A DNA stretch of 64,000 nt from JAGVSR01 sp964589785 (GCA_964589785.1 CAZPUQ010000002.1:124001-188000); one strand, 5' to 3'; numbered from the stretch's first letter, positions 7,097 to 14,807 are shown. The notes: generated by a model from the letters alone, not told the origin. A program made the numbers and translations.

Positions 7097-7462
7097 CTAG
7101 TGTTGGGTTTGCAGGGCGTATAACCGGCACGGAATGGTGGTGTTGACCCCGTTGTGTGCGCAGGCGCTGTCGTGATGAAAGAACCAGACTTCGCCAGGTT
7201 TGGTGTTGCCGGTATCGATGAAGATCTCGCGCGGGATGCCGTTGTCGAGACCGCCGGAGTGGCTGCAATAGCCGTGGCCGAAATAAAACGATCCGGTGCC
7301 GCTGGTCGGCTGGATGCGGTCCGGCCAGACATGGGCGATGCGGCGGAGCTCGCCGGTTGCGAACTGGATAAAGTCGCCGACACGGGGGCCGGGTGCTTTG
7401 TGCCAGGCCTCGAGGCGGATCTGTTTGATTTCTTCATCGACGTTGTCGAAGACGGGGTTCAT
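7097..7462 (-). CDS. hypothetical protein of the element operon
   Basis: A 121-residue protein without signal peptide or membrane helix. It has an aromatic- and glycine-rich beta pattern: VGDFIQFATGELRRIAHVW, then GSFYFGHGYCSHSGGLDNG, then VWFFHHDSACAHNGVN. The His/Cys-rich region (HGYCSHS, FHHDSACAH) could bind metal. No family recognised. It is preceded by a good GGAG site and separated by 9 bp from the next gene. It belongs to the same leftward transcription unit as the SLOG gene. Confidence 0.6.
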   Translation of the reverse strand: MNPVFDNVDEEIKQIRLEAWHKAPGPRVGDFIQFATGELRRIAHVWPDRIQPTSGTGSFYFGHGYCSHSGGLDNGIPREIFIDTGNTKPGEVWFFHHDSACAHNGVNTTIPCRLYALQTQH

Positions 7463-7491
7463 GGGAATGCTCCTTTCTTGTGGGTTGGGGG

Positions 7492-7731
7492 TCAGGTGCC
7501 GGGCTGCTGGTTGAGCCAGGTGACGGTTTCGCGCACGTGGCGCTCGAAGTCGTCGAAGGCGGCCATCAGATCGTCCAGGGCCCCTTGAACGGAATTGTCG
7601 ATATCGATGTAAGGGGCGGCGAACTCAGTGAGGGCTGCGCGGTAATGGCTCAGCGATTTTTGAGTGCGGGCCAAAAGAACCTTGGGTTTGACGCCCAGGT
7701 TTTGCGCGCGGGAAGGGAACAGATCGGCCAT
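7492..7731 (-). CDS. small helical hypothetical protein
   Basis: A 79-residue protein starting MADLFPSRAQNLGVKPKVLL. It is predominantly alpha-helical, with an acidic C-terminal half (DDLMAAFDDFERHVRETVTW) and no membrane segment. The ATG at 7731 lies 4 bp past the preceding gene's stop, so it is very likely translationally coupled. A longer reading from 7995 would overlap that gene and was rejected. Function unknown. Confidence 0.55.
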   Translation of the reverse strand: MADLFPSRAQNLGVKPKVLLARTQKSLSHYRAALTEFAAPYIDIDNSVQGALDDLMAAFDDFERHVRETVTWLNQQPGT

Positions 7732-7735
7732 GGGT

Positions 7736-8140
7736 TCAGCCTCCGGCCATGACGGCTGCCACGCGTTCGGCGAGGGCAGGGGGGTCATCCAGAAGGGGAA
7801 GGGGGGCGAAGTGATTTCGTCCGCCGGTGTAATCGCGGCGACCCTTGCAGGTTCGGATGAGAATGCCGGATTGGGAACCCATGCAGGATTGGGAAACGCT
7901 GATGTAGACGCGTTCGTGATGAAGGGTGATCTCGCCCGAAACGGCGATACCGGCTTTGTTGCTGCGGAGGTCGAATTCCGCCTTCGGCCAGTCAAGCTGG
8001 GCGGCCAACAGCTTCAGCCGATTGGACGCTGCGCGGTGGAACGCGGCTTTCTGACAATCGTCGTATTGGGTGGGCCTTTGCCAATCGAAGGGCTTGGGTC
8101 GTTTGGCGGCGGCGCGAGTTGAAACAGCGAAATCTAGCAT
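7736..8140 (-). CDS. hypothetical protein of the element operon
   Basis: A 134-residue basic protein beginning MLDFAVSTRAAAKRPKPFDW. The middle has an alternating beta pattern, GIAVSGEITLHHERVYISVSQS, that ends in a compact sheet, followed by CKGRRDYTGGRNH and a helical tail. This suggests a small alpha/beta fold. No family recognised. A 134-bp gap separates it from the gene upstream, so an internal promoter is possible. Confidence 0.55.
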   Translation of the reverse strand: MLDFAVSTRAAAKRPKPFDWQRPTQYDDCQKAAFHRAASNRLKLLAAQLDWPKAEFDLRSNKAGIAVSGEITLHHERVYISVSQSCMGSQSGILIRTCKGRRDYTGGRNHFAPLPLLDDPPALAERVAAVMAGG

Positions 8141-8274
8141 GGGTCATCCTTTGGATTGCGGGAGGCGGGATTTCACCCTCTCTCTGAGAGGGCTTTGCCC
8201 GATCACTCGCATCCGAAGACCTGCTTTCCCTTTGCGCTTTATGCCATTGTCGCCATAGCGGCCCGGGTTAGGCT

Positions 8275-9354
8275 TCAAGATGGTTCAGGATCGTGCCCAT
8301 TGTTCTGCTCGCGGCACGGGGAAGGGGCGGCGCGTTCTCGGGAGCGGCATGCGAGCCGTTCCATGAAAGGTTGAGGCGCAGGCTTGTCGATGTGGGCAGT
8401 GTGGGGCGGGGTGTGTTTTTCACGATAGTGCGTGGTCGAGATTTCCCGCCACTGCTGGCGCAGCCAGTCGGTTTCCCATTTAGAGAGCTGCCTGTTGCGG
8501 GCATGGAAATCCGACAGCACTTTGTCGGTGGTGGCGAGGGCCTCACGCTTGTGATCGTGAACCGATCGGAGCGCGTGGCGCAGCACGGTCTGATGGGATT
8601 TGACGACGGCTTTCAGCGTACCCTGGTATTCGCGGGCCGCGTGGTTGTCGCCGGATGGCGCCTTTTCGGCGTAAAGCCGCCTGACCTCACGATAGTGCTG
8701 GCTGAAATCCTTGTTGACGCGGGCGCGTACGGACGCGGCGCGGTCGCTGGCGGCGCGGGAAATCGCGATGCGGGCTGCGATATGCTCGTGCTTCACCTGG
8801 CCGGTGAGCTGCGCGGTTTCGTGAACGTCCTTTTCGATGCTGCCGATCAGCCGCTTGGCAGCGGTCAGACCCTTGTCTGCGCGCATGCTTTTGGCTTTGG
8901 CGGTGGGAGAAGGCGCGTTGGCGTTGTTGGCTTTGCGCCGCAGGAGATCGGCTTCGATGATCTGATCGGGCAACTGGCGCGCGGTGCGCTGGATGATGAA
9001 TTTTTCCAGCAGCCGGCGGTCGACGTTGCGCGAGAAGGGGAAGGCGGCTTCGATCTGGTATTCGAGATGGTCGAACATCTCGGCCATGAAACGGCGCTCC
9101 TGCGCCTTGTCGTAGACCGCATCGTAGGCGGCCAGAAGGTGATGCATGAGCTTGTCGGCCTTGCGCGTGTAGATGTCTCCCAGATTGCGACCGGGCGAGA
9201 TGTCAATCGGATCGAACGGGGCTTCGCCGCGGGTGAGCAGGAGAATTTCTGCGGCGCGTTTGGCGTGTTCGTAGGTTTGGCCGGGCAGAACGATCTCGAG
9301 CTCGTCGCCGAAGGGCGGAATGATTTCGATGTCGTAAAGGCGCAGCATTTTCAT
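8275..9354 (-). CDS. hypothetical helical protein of the element operon
   Basis: A 359-residue protein. The first 60 residues (MKMLRLYDIEIIPPFGDELE, then a conserved-looking PGQTYEHAKRAAEIL) form a small alpha/beta head. Residues 80-330 are a long, basic, mainly helical body rich in Arg, His and Ala, suggestive of nucleic-acid contact. The C-terminus is disordered. No relaxase, helicase or nuclease motif could be found. The ATG at 9354 was preferred over a far-upstream ATG because the upstream part overlaps the SLOG gene in another frame. It follows the SLOG gene by about 100 bp and probably shares its message. Confidence 0.6.
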   Translation of the reverse strand: MKMLRLYDIEIIPPFGDELEIVLPGQTYEHAKRAAEILLLTRGEAPFDPIDISPGRNLGDIYTRKADKLMHHLLAAYDAVYDKAQERRFMAEMFDHLEYQIEAAFPFSRNVDRRLLEKFIIQRTARQLPDQIIEADLLRRKANNANAPSPTAKAKSMRADKGLTAAKRLIGSIEKDVHETAQLTGQVKHEHIAARIAISRAASDRAASVRARVNKDFSQHYREVRRLYAEKAPSGDNHAAREYQGTLKAVVKSHQTVLRHALRSVHDHKREALATTDKVLSDFHARNRQLSKWETDWLRQQWREISTTHYREKHTPPHTAHIDKPAPQPFMERLACRSRERAAPSPCREQNNGHDPEPS

Positions 9355-9458
9355 GTGCAAACCACTTGGGTGAATCGGGGTTTCTAAGGTTCTGTTGTGA
9401 TCCTCCCGTGTGTTTATCAAGGCCCGCCGATCATGTGACGTGGAACGATGGGTCGCAA

Positions 9459-10493
9459 TCATTCCATCGTGTTTTCGGGCCCGTTGTCGTGGCTGGCATT
9501 GAACGACGGGGCGATCGATAGGCTGTGCTGCGGGATTGGCAGCCTGAGAAGATGGCGGCGACGGATCTCGGCCTGGCGGATGCGCCAAAGGGTTTGCGCG
9601 GGGCAGACCTCTTCCTTGGGCGCGTTGACGTTGGCAATGCCGCGGGCGGAAAGCAGCGCGTCCATCTGTTTCGGGTTCTCGCGTAGCCACTGGCCCCAGA
9701 GCGCGGTGTAAATATCGCCGAGCTCGTCGCGGTTGGTGGCCGTGCGGCCCTGGGCCTGGTCGGGGGTGAGGCCCGTGGCGCCGTTCTCGAAGATCTTGGC
9801 AGCGGTGAACGCTTCGTGGATCGAACGGCCCTGATGGCTTTGAAGGCGGGCGGTATAAAGATTGAAATCGCCGCGGCCATGCGGGCCGGTTTCGAGATAG
9901 GGCGGCTCGCCGATCACGTTTTTGGGTTCTGGCGCTTTTGCATGGGATGGCGCGGGATCGGGGGCACGGGCCATAGTAGGGGGGGCAGCGCGCGCGATCA
10001 GGCCGCGCACGACGTTTTCGGGGCTGACGGTGCGCGGCATGCTTGCGTTGTTGAGGCGGTCGCGCTCGAGCTTCGGCAGCTGCAGGAGCTGGCGGTCCTT
10101 GCCGACGGTATAAACCGGGATGCCGGATTTGAGGGCGCGCAGGGCAATCGTTGTCGCGCCATAGTTGCCGGCATCGCCCGGGATGCCCGGGTCGTCGGGG
10201 TTGCCTGGGGCTCCGGGCACGGCCGGCTTGCCGAGAATGGCCAGCACGGCGTCGGGATTGAATTCTTTCAGCATCTGGCCGTTGCGGATGTGTTTTGCGA
10301 AGCGCCCGTGGCGTTTTCCGTCGGGCGCATAGCGGCGCACGGTGATGCGCAGGTGCTTGGCGACCTCATCGGCAACGTTATCGACGCCCTTGGCGGTGCC
10401 GTGGGCGATGACAGTAGGTTTCAGCTGGGCGATGGCGGCCTTGACGGCGTGATAGTCGTCGTAATCGCGGGCACCGCAGACGATGAGGCGCAT
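9459..10493 (-). CDS. SLOG-family (DUF2493/YspA-like) protein with an extra C-terminal domain
   Basis: A 344-residue protein. Residues 1-110 are a SLOG/DUF2493 Rossmann-like domain: MRLIVCGARDYDDYHAVKAA at the first strand and glycine turn, IAHGTAKGVDNVADEVAKH, then RFAKHIRNGQML and DAVLAILG. SLOG domains bind nucleotides or nucleotide-derived ligands. An unusual Pro/Gly stretch (about 112-130) follows, then a second segment ending near GKDRQLL. Residues 225-320 form a separate domain (NLYTARLQSHQGRSIHEAF, TGLTPDQAQGR, ALWGQWLRENPKQMDALL) not recognised. The ATG at 10493 abuts the previous stop by 2 bp, so it is coupled to that gene. The ligand is unknown. Confidence 0.72.
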   Translation of the reverse strand: MRLIVCGARDYDDYHAVKAAIAQLKPTVIAHGTAKGVDNVADEVAKHLRITVRRYAPDGKRHGRFAKHIRNGQMLKEFNPDAVLAILGKPAVPGAPGNPDDPGIPGDAGNYGATTIALRALKSGIPVYTVGKDRQLLQLPKLERDRLNNASMPRTVSPENVVRGLIARAAPPTMARAPDPAPSHAKAPEPKNVIGEPPYLETGPHGRGDFNLYTARLQSHQGRSIHEAFTAAKIFENGATGLTPDQAQGRTATNRDELGDIYTALWGQWLRENPKQMDALLSARGIANVNAPKEEVCPAQTLWRIRQAEIRRRHLLRLPIPQHSLSIAPSFNASHDNGPENTME

Positions 10494-10495
10494 GG

Positions 10496-10924
10496 CTAGT
10501 TCCTTTCCAATGCAAAGGGTGTGTCTTCGTTGACGTAGAAGGCGTGCAAGGCGCGCAGGTAGCGGATCTCCGACAGCGCTTCCCGGTCGACGTGGTAGAG
10601 GCGGCGGAAGGGCAGGCGGCAAAGGGCAGCGATTCCGGCCATGGGGCCGCAGATGAAGGTGTTGTCGGGGGTGTATGTTTTCAGGAGTGTGTTGGCGGCG
10701 ACGATGCGCACGTCCAGATCGGCGGCGACGCGATTTGCAAGTTTGCGGATTTTGCGTCTGCCGGGATGGCGGCGCGGGATGCGGCGGCCGCTGCGGAAAT
10801 ATCCGGCGATGGCGGGAAGGTTGCCAATGCCGATCGATGCATCGGCGCGGCGTTGCACGGGCGATGCGATCGGGGCGGGTGCAACGGAGGCTTGCCCGGC
10901 GATTTGCTGAGGCGTGTTGGTCAT
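10496..10924 (-). CDS. hypothetical basic protein upstream of the SLOG gene
   Basis: A 142-residue basic protein. An Ala/Pro-rich head is followed by an Arg-rich patch (FRSGRRIPRRHPGRRKIRKL) and a compact C-terminal part with FICGPMAGIAALCRLPFRRL and YLRALHAFYVNEDTPF. No family recognised. It ends 2 bp before the SLOG gene starts, which implies translational coupling and a shared role. The Arg patch could bind nucleic acid. Confidence 0.55.
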   Translation of the reverse strand: MTNTPQQIAGQASVAPAPIASPVQRRADASIGIGNLPAIAGYFRSGRRIPRRHPGRRKIRKLANRVAADLDVRIVAANTLLKTYTPDNTFICGPMAGIAALCRLPFRRLYHVDREALSEIRYLRALHAFYVNEDTPFALERN

Positions 10925-10946
10925 TGTCGGTTTCCTGGTTAATGGC

Positions 10947-11162
10947 TCAGTTCAAGTCGGGTTCGGGCGTGTCGTCGCGGTCGCGCTTGCGGGCGAGATG
11001 GCGCTGAATTTTCGTGGCGCGGCGGGCCGCATTGCGGAGCTTGACCATGAAGCGGGTGTCGGACTGGCCGCTGTCGGGGTCGATCTCGCGCTGGGTTCGC
11101 TTGATTGCGGCGGCTTCGCCGTGCGCGCGGATGATTTCGGTGATCTTGATGTCTGCGGACAT
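10947..11162 (-). CDS. small basic hypothetical protein
   Basis: A 71-residue protein, MSADIKITEIIRAHGEAAAI onward, ending in a highly charged RKRDRDDTPEPDLN tail. It is helical and basic, with no cysteines or membrane segment. The ATG at 11162 lies immediately after the AlpA-like gene stop (11164), so it is coupled to that regulator. It is probably the first of the leftward accessory run, and 22 bp separate it from the next gene. Function unknown. Confidence 0.5.
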   Translation of the reverse strand: MSADIKITEIIRAHGEAAAIKRTQREIDPDSGQSDTRFMVKLRNAARRATKIQRHLARKRDRDDTPEPDLN

Positions 11163-11163
11163 T

Positions 11164-11676
11164 TCAAAGGCCCATGAATGGATTGGTTGGAAGGACGGCG
11201 GGCTCGGGTGATTTGGCCCGATCCGGCGTGGCGGGGATGGACGCTTCCTCCTCGCGGGGAGGAGCGCGTTCGGCGGTCCAGGCGTCGATTTCCGATTTGA
11301 GCCAAGCCATGCGGCGCTGGCCGATCCTGATGCGAAGAGGAAAGAGCCCGCGCGCTTCGAGCCTATCGACGGTCTGGCGAGAGACGCCAAGGCAGCCGCA
11401 AACCTCCTTGAGGGAGATGAAGCGGTCGGCTGCCGTGATGCGGGGAGCGGGGGCATGCGGCGATTGATCGGCCCTGGCATCGATGCATTTCTGCATCCAG
11501 CCAATGACGGCATGCGCGTGCCAGGCGAGGCGATGCCGGGACAGGTGGAAGGGAGCCGGAAAATCGCGCTCTTTGTGGAGGTGATAAAGTGCGTTGGAAA
11601 GCGATGTGCGCAACTTCACCTCCTCCAGGGTGAAGATGATGGGAGCGGCTTTCCCGATTATGTTGGGGTTGGTCAT
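11164..11676 (-). CDS. AlpA-like regulator with two tandem HTH units (copy 1)
   Basis: A 170-residue protein. Residues 80-135 are a clear AlpA/excisionase-type winged HTH: DRFISLKEVCGCLGVSRQTV followed by DRLEARGLFPLRIRIGQRRM and WLKSEIDAWTAER. Residues 13-65 repeat the layout in a degenerate form (FTLEEVKLRTSLSNALYHL, FPAPFHLSRHRLAWHAHAVI, WMQKC), so two AlpA units are fused. AlpA proteins activate integrase/excisionase genes or act as excision factors. It is followed at once by the small gene at 10947-11162 and sits about 640 bp from the integrase, which suggests control of excision or of the accessory operon. It is paralogous to the gene at 11800-12192. Confidence 0.75.
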   Translation of the reverse strand: MTNPNIIGKAAPIIFTLEEVKLRTSLSNALYHLHKERDFPAPFHLSRHRLAWHAHAVIGWMQKCIDARADQSPHAPAPRITAADRFISLKEVCGCLGVSRQTVDRLEARGLFPLRIRIGQRRMAWLKSEIDAWTAERAPPREEEASIPATPDRAKSPEPAVLPTNPFMGL

Positions 11677-11754
11677 GTGTGGTCTTCCGCATTGCTCATA
11701 ACGTCTTTGTTGTGAGCGCGGAGACCGGGATAAAGGGCAGTGAGCAACAAAATG

Positions 11755-11779
11755 AAAAAGGCGCCGGATGGCGCCTTTT
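11755..11779 (-). terminator. rho-independent terminator after AlpA-like copy 2
   Basis: A perfect 10-bp stem, AAAAGGCGCC / GGCGCCTTTT, with a GGAT loop lies 20 bp past the stop at 11800. Read leftward, it ends in a T run. It separates the two AlpA-like genes into different transcription units. The symmetry would also let it work in the other direction. Confidence 0.8.
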
Positions 11780-11799
11780 GAATTTGCTGTTTGGAGACG

Positions 11800-12192
11800 C
11801 TAGTGAACGCTGGGGCGTGCGGCCAGCCAATCGATGATTTCGCGATAGAGCCAGCCGACACGCGTTTTGGTGATTTTTACGCGCGAAGGAAAGGTTCCGG
11901 CGATCTCCTGCTGAAGGATGCTGGGAGCCGACATATTGACCAGCTTGATGAGCTCCTTCTTGGTAATGAAGCGGTCGGCGAGGTTGACGATGGTGTTGGG
12001 GCGCAGCTTGTGCATGCGCTGGGTATCGAGGCAGGTCTGCATCCAGGCGCAGATATCGTCCTGTAGCCAGACGCCGCGGGTATTGGAGCGAAGCGTGCGG
12101 TTCGGAAGGTGGTTGGCCCGTTCCATGATGTAGACCTGGGCGCGCGACAGCGAGGTCATGAACATGACGTGCTTAATGGCGATGTGGTTCAT
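11800..12192 (-). CDS. AlpA-like regulator with two tandem HTH units (copy 2)
   Basis: A 130-residue protein. The N-terminal unit (about 5-55) reads IKHVMFMTSLSRAQVYIMER, then WLQDDICAWMQTCLD. The C-terminal unit (about 72-127) reads DRFITKKELIKLVNMSAPSI, then FPSRVKITKTRVGWLYREII, DWLAARP. Both match the AlpA pattern of a HTH, an F-P wing and a W-x-x-x-I-x-x-W end. The order and phrasing mirror copy 1, so the two are old duplicates. It lies immediately downstream of the integrase on the same strand, the usual place for an excision/regulatory factor, but a terminator between them suggests independent expression. The ATG at 12192 was chosen because upstream sequence loses the pattern. Confidence 0.72.
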   Translation of the reverse strand: MNHIAIKHVMFMTSLSRAQVYIMERANHLPNRTLRSNTRGVWLQDDICAWMQTCLDTQRMHKLRPNTIVNLADRFITKKELIKLVNMSAPSILQQEIAGTFPSRVKITKTRVGWLYREIIDWLAARPSVH

Positions 12193-12267
12193 CTGATGGT
12201 CCCCGGTGAGGGTTGCTCGAGCTTTCAGTGTTGGAAAGTCGGCGGGAGCTTTAAATCGCCTGGCTTG

Positions 12268-12301
12268 AAAGGAGCGCGCGAAAGCAAGTTCCGCGCGCTC
12301 C
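12268..12301 (-). terminator. strong hairpin terminator after the integrase
   Basis: Arms GGAGCGCGCG (12271-12280) and CGCGCGCTCC (12292-12301) pair perfectly over 10 bp with an 11-nt loop, 13 bp past the integrase stop. In the leftward direction the stem is followed by TTTC. The T run is short, so termination may be partial. Confidence 0.65.
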
Positions 12302-12313
12302 GGGGGACGTGTG

Positions 12314-13639
12314 TCAGGGCGAAGCGCCCGGGGAGGGCTGCTCTTCGATCCGGGCGAATGGATTGTCGAAGGCACCGATCGAGGCGGTCTCGATCTCGCC
12401 GGCGATGGCTTTTTTCACATAGAGAGCCCAAAGGTGCATGGCTTCGCAGCGCTCCTTGAAATATTCGAAGCGGTCGTAAGTGTCATGCACCTCGTTTTCG
12501 GCGTGGTTGAACAGCTTCTTTTTCGGTTTGGGCAGGATGCCGATCTCGCCCAGGCCGGTGGCCATGGTGCGGCGCAGGTCGTGGATGCACCAGGGCGCGA
12601 TGGCGGCAAGCCTGTCCAGGCGTTCCTTGGTGTCGGAAAAGTCGCTGATTGGCTTGGCGGGCAGGCGCTGAGCCGGAAACACGAAGGGTGAATAGTGGAT
12701 CTCCGTGTCCCCCGGCTGCATCGGCATCGGGGTCTTGGTCACCGAGTTGATGATGGCAAGCGCCAGGAAGGACAGCGGCACGATGTGATCGAGCCCGTTC
12801 TTGGTGCGGCTGCCGGGGATTTCCCAATAGCCATGCTTGATGTGCAGCTCGTCCCAACGCATGCCGGCGATCTCGCCGCGGCGCTGACCGGTGACGAGGG
12901 CGAGCTGGACCAGCTTGCCGATCGGATTGACCTCCTTTTCGGTGGCGAGCCAGACGGCCTGGATTTCGTGGGCGTTGAGGTTGCGCTTGCGCTTTCCCTT
13001 GGCGGCCGGAGTGGGAATGGTATCGGCGGGTGAAGCCTTGATCATCTTGCGGGCCACGCACCAGGCGAAGAAGGCCTTGATGTCCGCATGCGCATGGATG
13101 GCGGCGCTGGGTTTGTCGTCGGCGATCTTGGCATCGATGATTTCGCTGACCTGAAAGGCCGTGATCTGATCGATGGGGATGGCGGCCCAGGGCTGGAGGA
13201 AGTTGCTGCGCAGCGAGCGGCTGACTTCCCTCTGGGTGGAGGGCCTGCATTTGGTTGCCAGGTGCTTATCGACATACTCTTGAAGAGCATAGGTAAAGAT
13301 CGGGGCCTGGCTGACATGCGGGGTGACGTCGGCCGATGCGTGGGTGTCCTCCTCGTTAAGGCGCAGGTGGATTGCCGGATCAAGCCCGCGGTAGAGCAAG
13401 CCGGTGGCTTCGCTCGCCAGCTTGCGGGCCTGGGCCAGTGAGATCTTGGGGTAGTGGCCAAGGGTGAGGCGCGGGCGCTGATCCTTGAAGCGGTAGATGA
13501 AGTAGAAGGTTTTGAGGCCGTGCTTGCTGACGCGGATGCCGAAGCCGGCGATCTTGGAGTCGGGATGATAGATGACGCCGGTGGCGGGCAGTTTGAGGCT
13601 GCGCAGCATGGCGTCGGAGAGTTCGATCTTGTCAGTCAC
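12314..13639 (-). CDS. int: P4-type tyrosine integrase
   Basis: A 441-residue site-specific recombinase. Residues 1-90 are the arm-binding DUF4102-type domain (GFGIRVSKHGLKTFYFIYRF, RLTLGHYPKISLAQARKLA). A SAM-like core-binding domain spans about 115-205. The catalytic domain shows the first arginine in TGQRRGEIAG (about 252), HDLRRTMATGL (about 352), and the tyrosine in HAENEVHDTYDRFEYF (about 386). The start lies 210 bp from the tRNA-Pro attachment core, and the gene points into the element. It would integrate and excise the element at tRNA-Pro. The ORF is complete, and a hairpin terminator follows it. Confidence 0.93.
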   Translation of the reverse strand: MTDKIELSDAMLRSLKLPATGVIYHPDSKIAGFGIRVSKHGLKTFYFIYRFKDQRPRLTLGHYPKISLAQARKLASEATGLLYRGLDPAIHLRLNEEDTHASADVTPHVSQAPIFTYALQEYVDKHLATKCRPSTQREVSRSLRSNFLQPWAAIPIDQITAFQVSEIIDAKIADDKPSAAIHAHADIKAFFAWCVARKMIKASPADTIPTPAAKGKRKRNLNAHEIQAVWLATEKEVNPIGKLVQLALVTGQRRGEIAGMRWDELHIKHGYWEIPGSRTKNGLDHIVPLSFLALAIINSVTKTPMPMQPGDTEIHYSPFVFPAQRLPAKPISDFSDTKERLDRLAAIAPWCIHDLRRTMATGLGEIGILPKPKKKLFNHAENEVHDTYDRFEYFKERCEAMHLWALYVKKAIAGEIETASIGAFDNPFARIEEQPSPGASP

Positions 13640-13849
13640 TGAAGGTCTCCCAATAGGTGCTCTAAGAGCAACGTGGTGAACTTCAGCCCGGGCTATTAAG
13701 CCCCCCGAGAAGTCTCCGATTTTGATCCATCCTGCTGTGGGGTGGTAGGTGACGGGTGGTACAGCAGATTAAGGAATGCACTGGAAGGATCAGTGGGTTG
13801 AGCATTTGAATTAAACCAGCTTGGCAGGGATGGATTCCACCCTGACAGG

Positions 13850-13894
13850 CTGGGGGACTGGGGGTCGGAGGTTCAAATCCTCTCGCTCCGACCA
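13850..13894 (+). other. attachment site: 3' half of tRNA-Pro(GGG)
   Basis: This 45-bp segment reads from the anticodon loop (CTGGGGG, anticodon GGG) through the anticodon stem 3' strand, the variable loop, the T arm (GGAGG-TTCAAAT-CCTCT) to the acceptor strand and CCA end (CGCTCCGACCA). The 5' half of a tRNA, expected to open with a CGGRGCG acceptor strand, is absent upstream, where element sequence begins. It is therefore the displaced 3' end left by integration, and marks the element's right boundary. The intact tRNA-Pro should lie at the far end, left of this window. It is not a functional tRNA gene here. Confidence 0.82.
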
Positions 13895-14145
13895 ATTTTC
13901 TGCGGTCCGTTCCGGACACATCGGTTACGGTTTGTGCCTAGGACATGGGTCACAACCTCGTACGGGTTGTCGAGGGGCTGCAGGGGTTCTTGCTTCCAAG
14001 TCGACGTGACAGCGACCGGCTCGCGCGACGGCCCCAAGCCTGTCCGCCGCTAGGCGTCGGGCCCCGGGCCTGAACTCGCCCGGGCGCGGGAACGACGGCG
14101 GTCCGTCGGCGTTCCATGTCTGGTCCGATCGTCAGGAGACACGCC

Positions 14146-14760
14146 ATGCCGATCCTGCTCTATTCGCCGGGCGCCTGCTCGCTCGCCCCGCACGTCGTCC
14201 TGGAATGGATCGGGGAGCCCTACGAGGCACGGCGCGTGAAGCTCGGCTCGCCCGAGCTCGTCCAGGTCAACCCCGCCGGATCCGTTCCGGTGCTGGTGGA
14301 GGACGACGGCTGGGTGCTCACGCAGGCGGGCGCCATTCTGCAGTATCTGGCCCGCAAGCATCCCGATACCTCACTGGGCGGCGCCGGCGATGTGCGCGGC
14401 CAGGCGGAGCTCGACCGCTGGACGTCCTTCTTCACGGGCGACGTGCATCCGTCGTTCTATCCGATCTTCATGGCCGACCGGTACACGACGGATCAGAGCG
14501 AGCGGGCGCGCGAGGCGGTGCGCGAGGCCGGTCTCAATCTGGTCCGCAAGCGGTTCAAGATCCTGAACGACCATCTGGCCGGCAAGCCCTACATCCTGGG
14601 GGAGAAGCGGTCGGTGGCGGACGCTTATGCGTTCCCGATGCTGCGCTGGGGGGCGGCCAAGCTCCCCGAGAAGCTGTCGGACTTCCCCCACGTGGCCGCG
14701 CTCCACGACAGGATCGCCGAGGACCCCAAGGTCAAGAAGGTTCTTGCGGACGAGGGCTAG
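14146..14760 (+). CDS. glutathione S-transferase, beta-class-like
   Basis: A 204-residue two-domain GST. The thioredoxin-fold domain opens MPILLYSPGACSLAPHVVLE; the SPGACSLAPH motif, with Cys11, is typical of bacterial beta-class enzymes that use cysteine rather than serine. The cis-proline and GSH-binding segment is NPAGSVPVLVEDDGWVLTQAGAIL (residues about 49-72). The helical domain contains GEKRSVADAYAFPML (about 158-172), the N-capping box region. Cytoplasmic, conjugates or transfers glutathione. The start at 14146 was chosen over 14116 for the CAGGAG site 8 bp upstream. It is the first host gene beyond the attachment site. Confidence 0.88.
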   Translation: MPILLYSPGACSLAPHVVLEWIGEPYEARRVKLGSPELVQVNPAGSVPVLVEDDGWVLTQAGAILQYLARKHPDTSLGGAGDVRGQAELDRWTSFFTGDVHPSFYPIFMADRYTTDQSERAREAVREAGLNLVRKRFKILNDHLAGKPYILGEKRSVADAYAFPMLRWGAAKLPEKLSDFPHVAALHDRIAEDPKVKKVLADEG

Positions 14761-14807
14761 GGGTAGGCGCGCGGCCTTGACCGGCAGCACCGGACTGCGC
14801 GGGCGCG

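Noticed and set aside
13790..13894. Complete tRNA gene
   Set aside because: The 3' half from the anticodon loop on is perfect, but there is no acceptor 5' strand or D arm in the 35 bases upstream, so it is an attachment-site remnant.
13895..14145. Possible insertion-sequence scar right of the attachment site (GGACACATCGG and GGACATGGGTCAC)
   Set aside because: The words recall IS481-type ends, but no matching inverted repeat, target duplication or transposase fragment could be seen.
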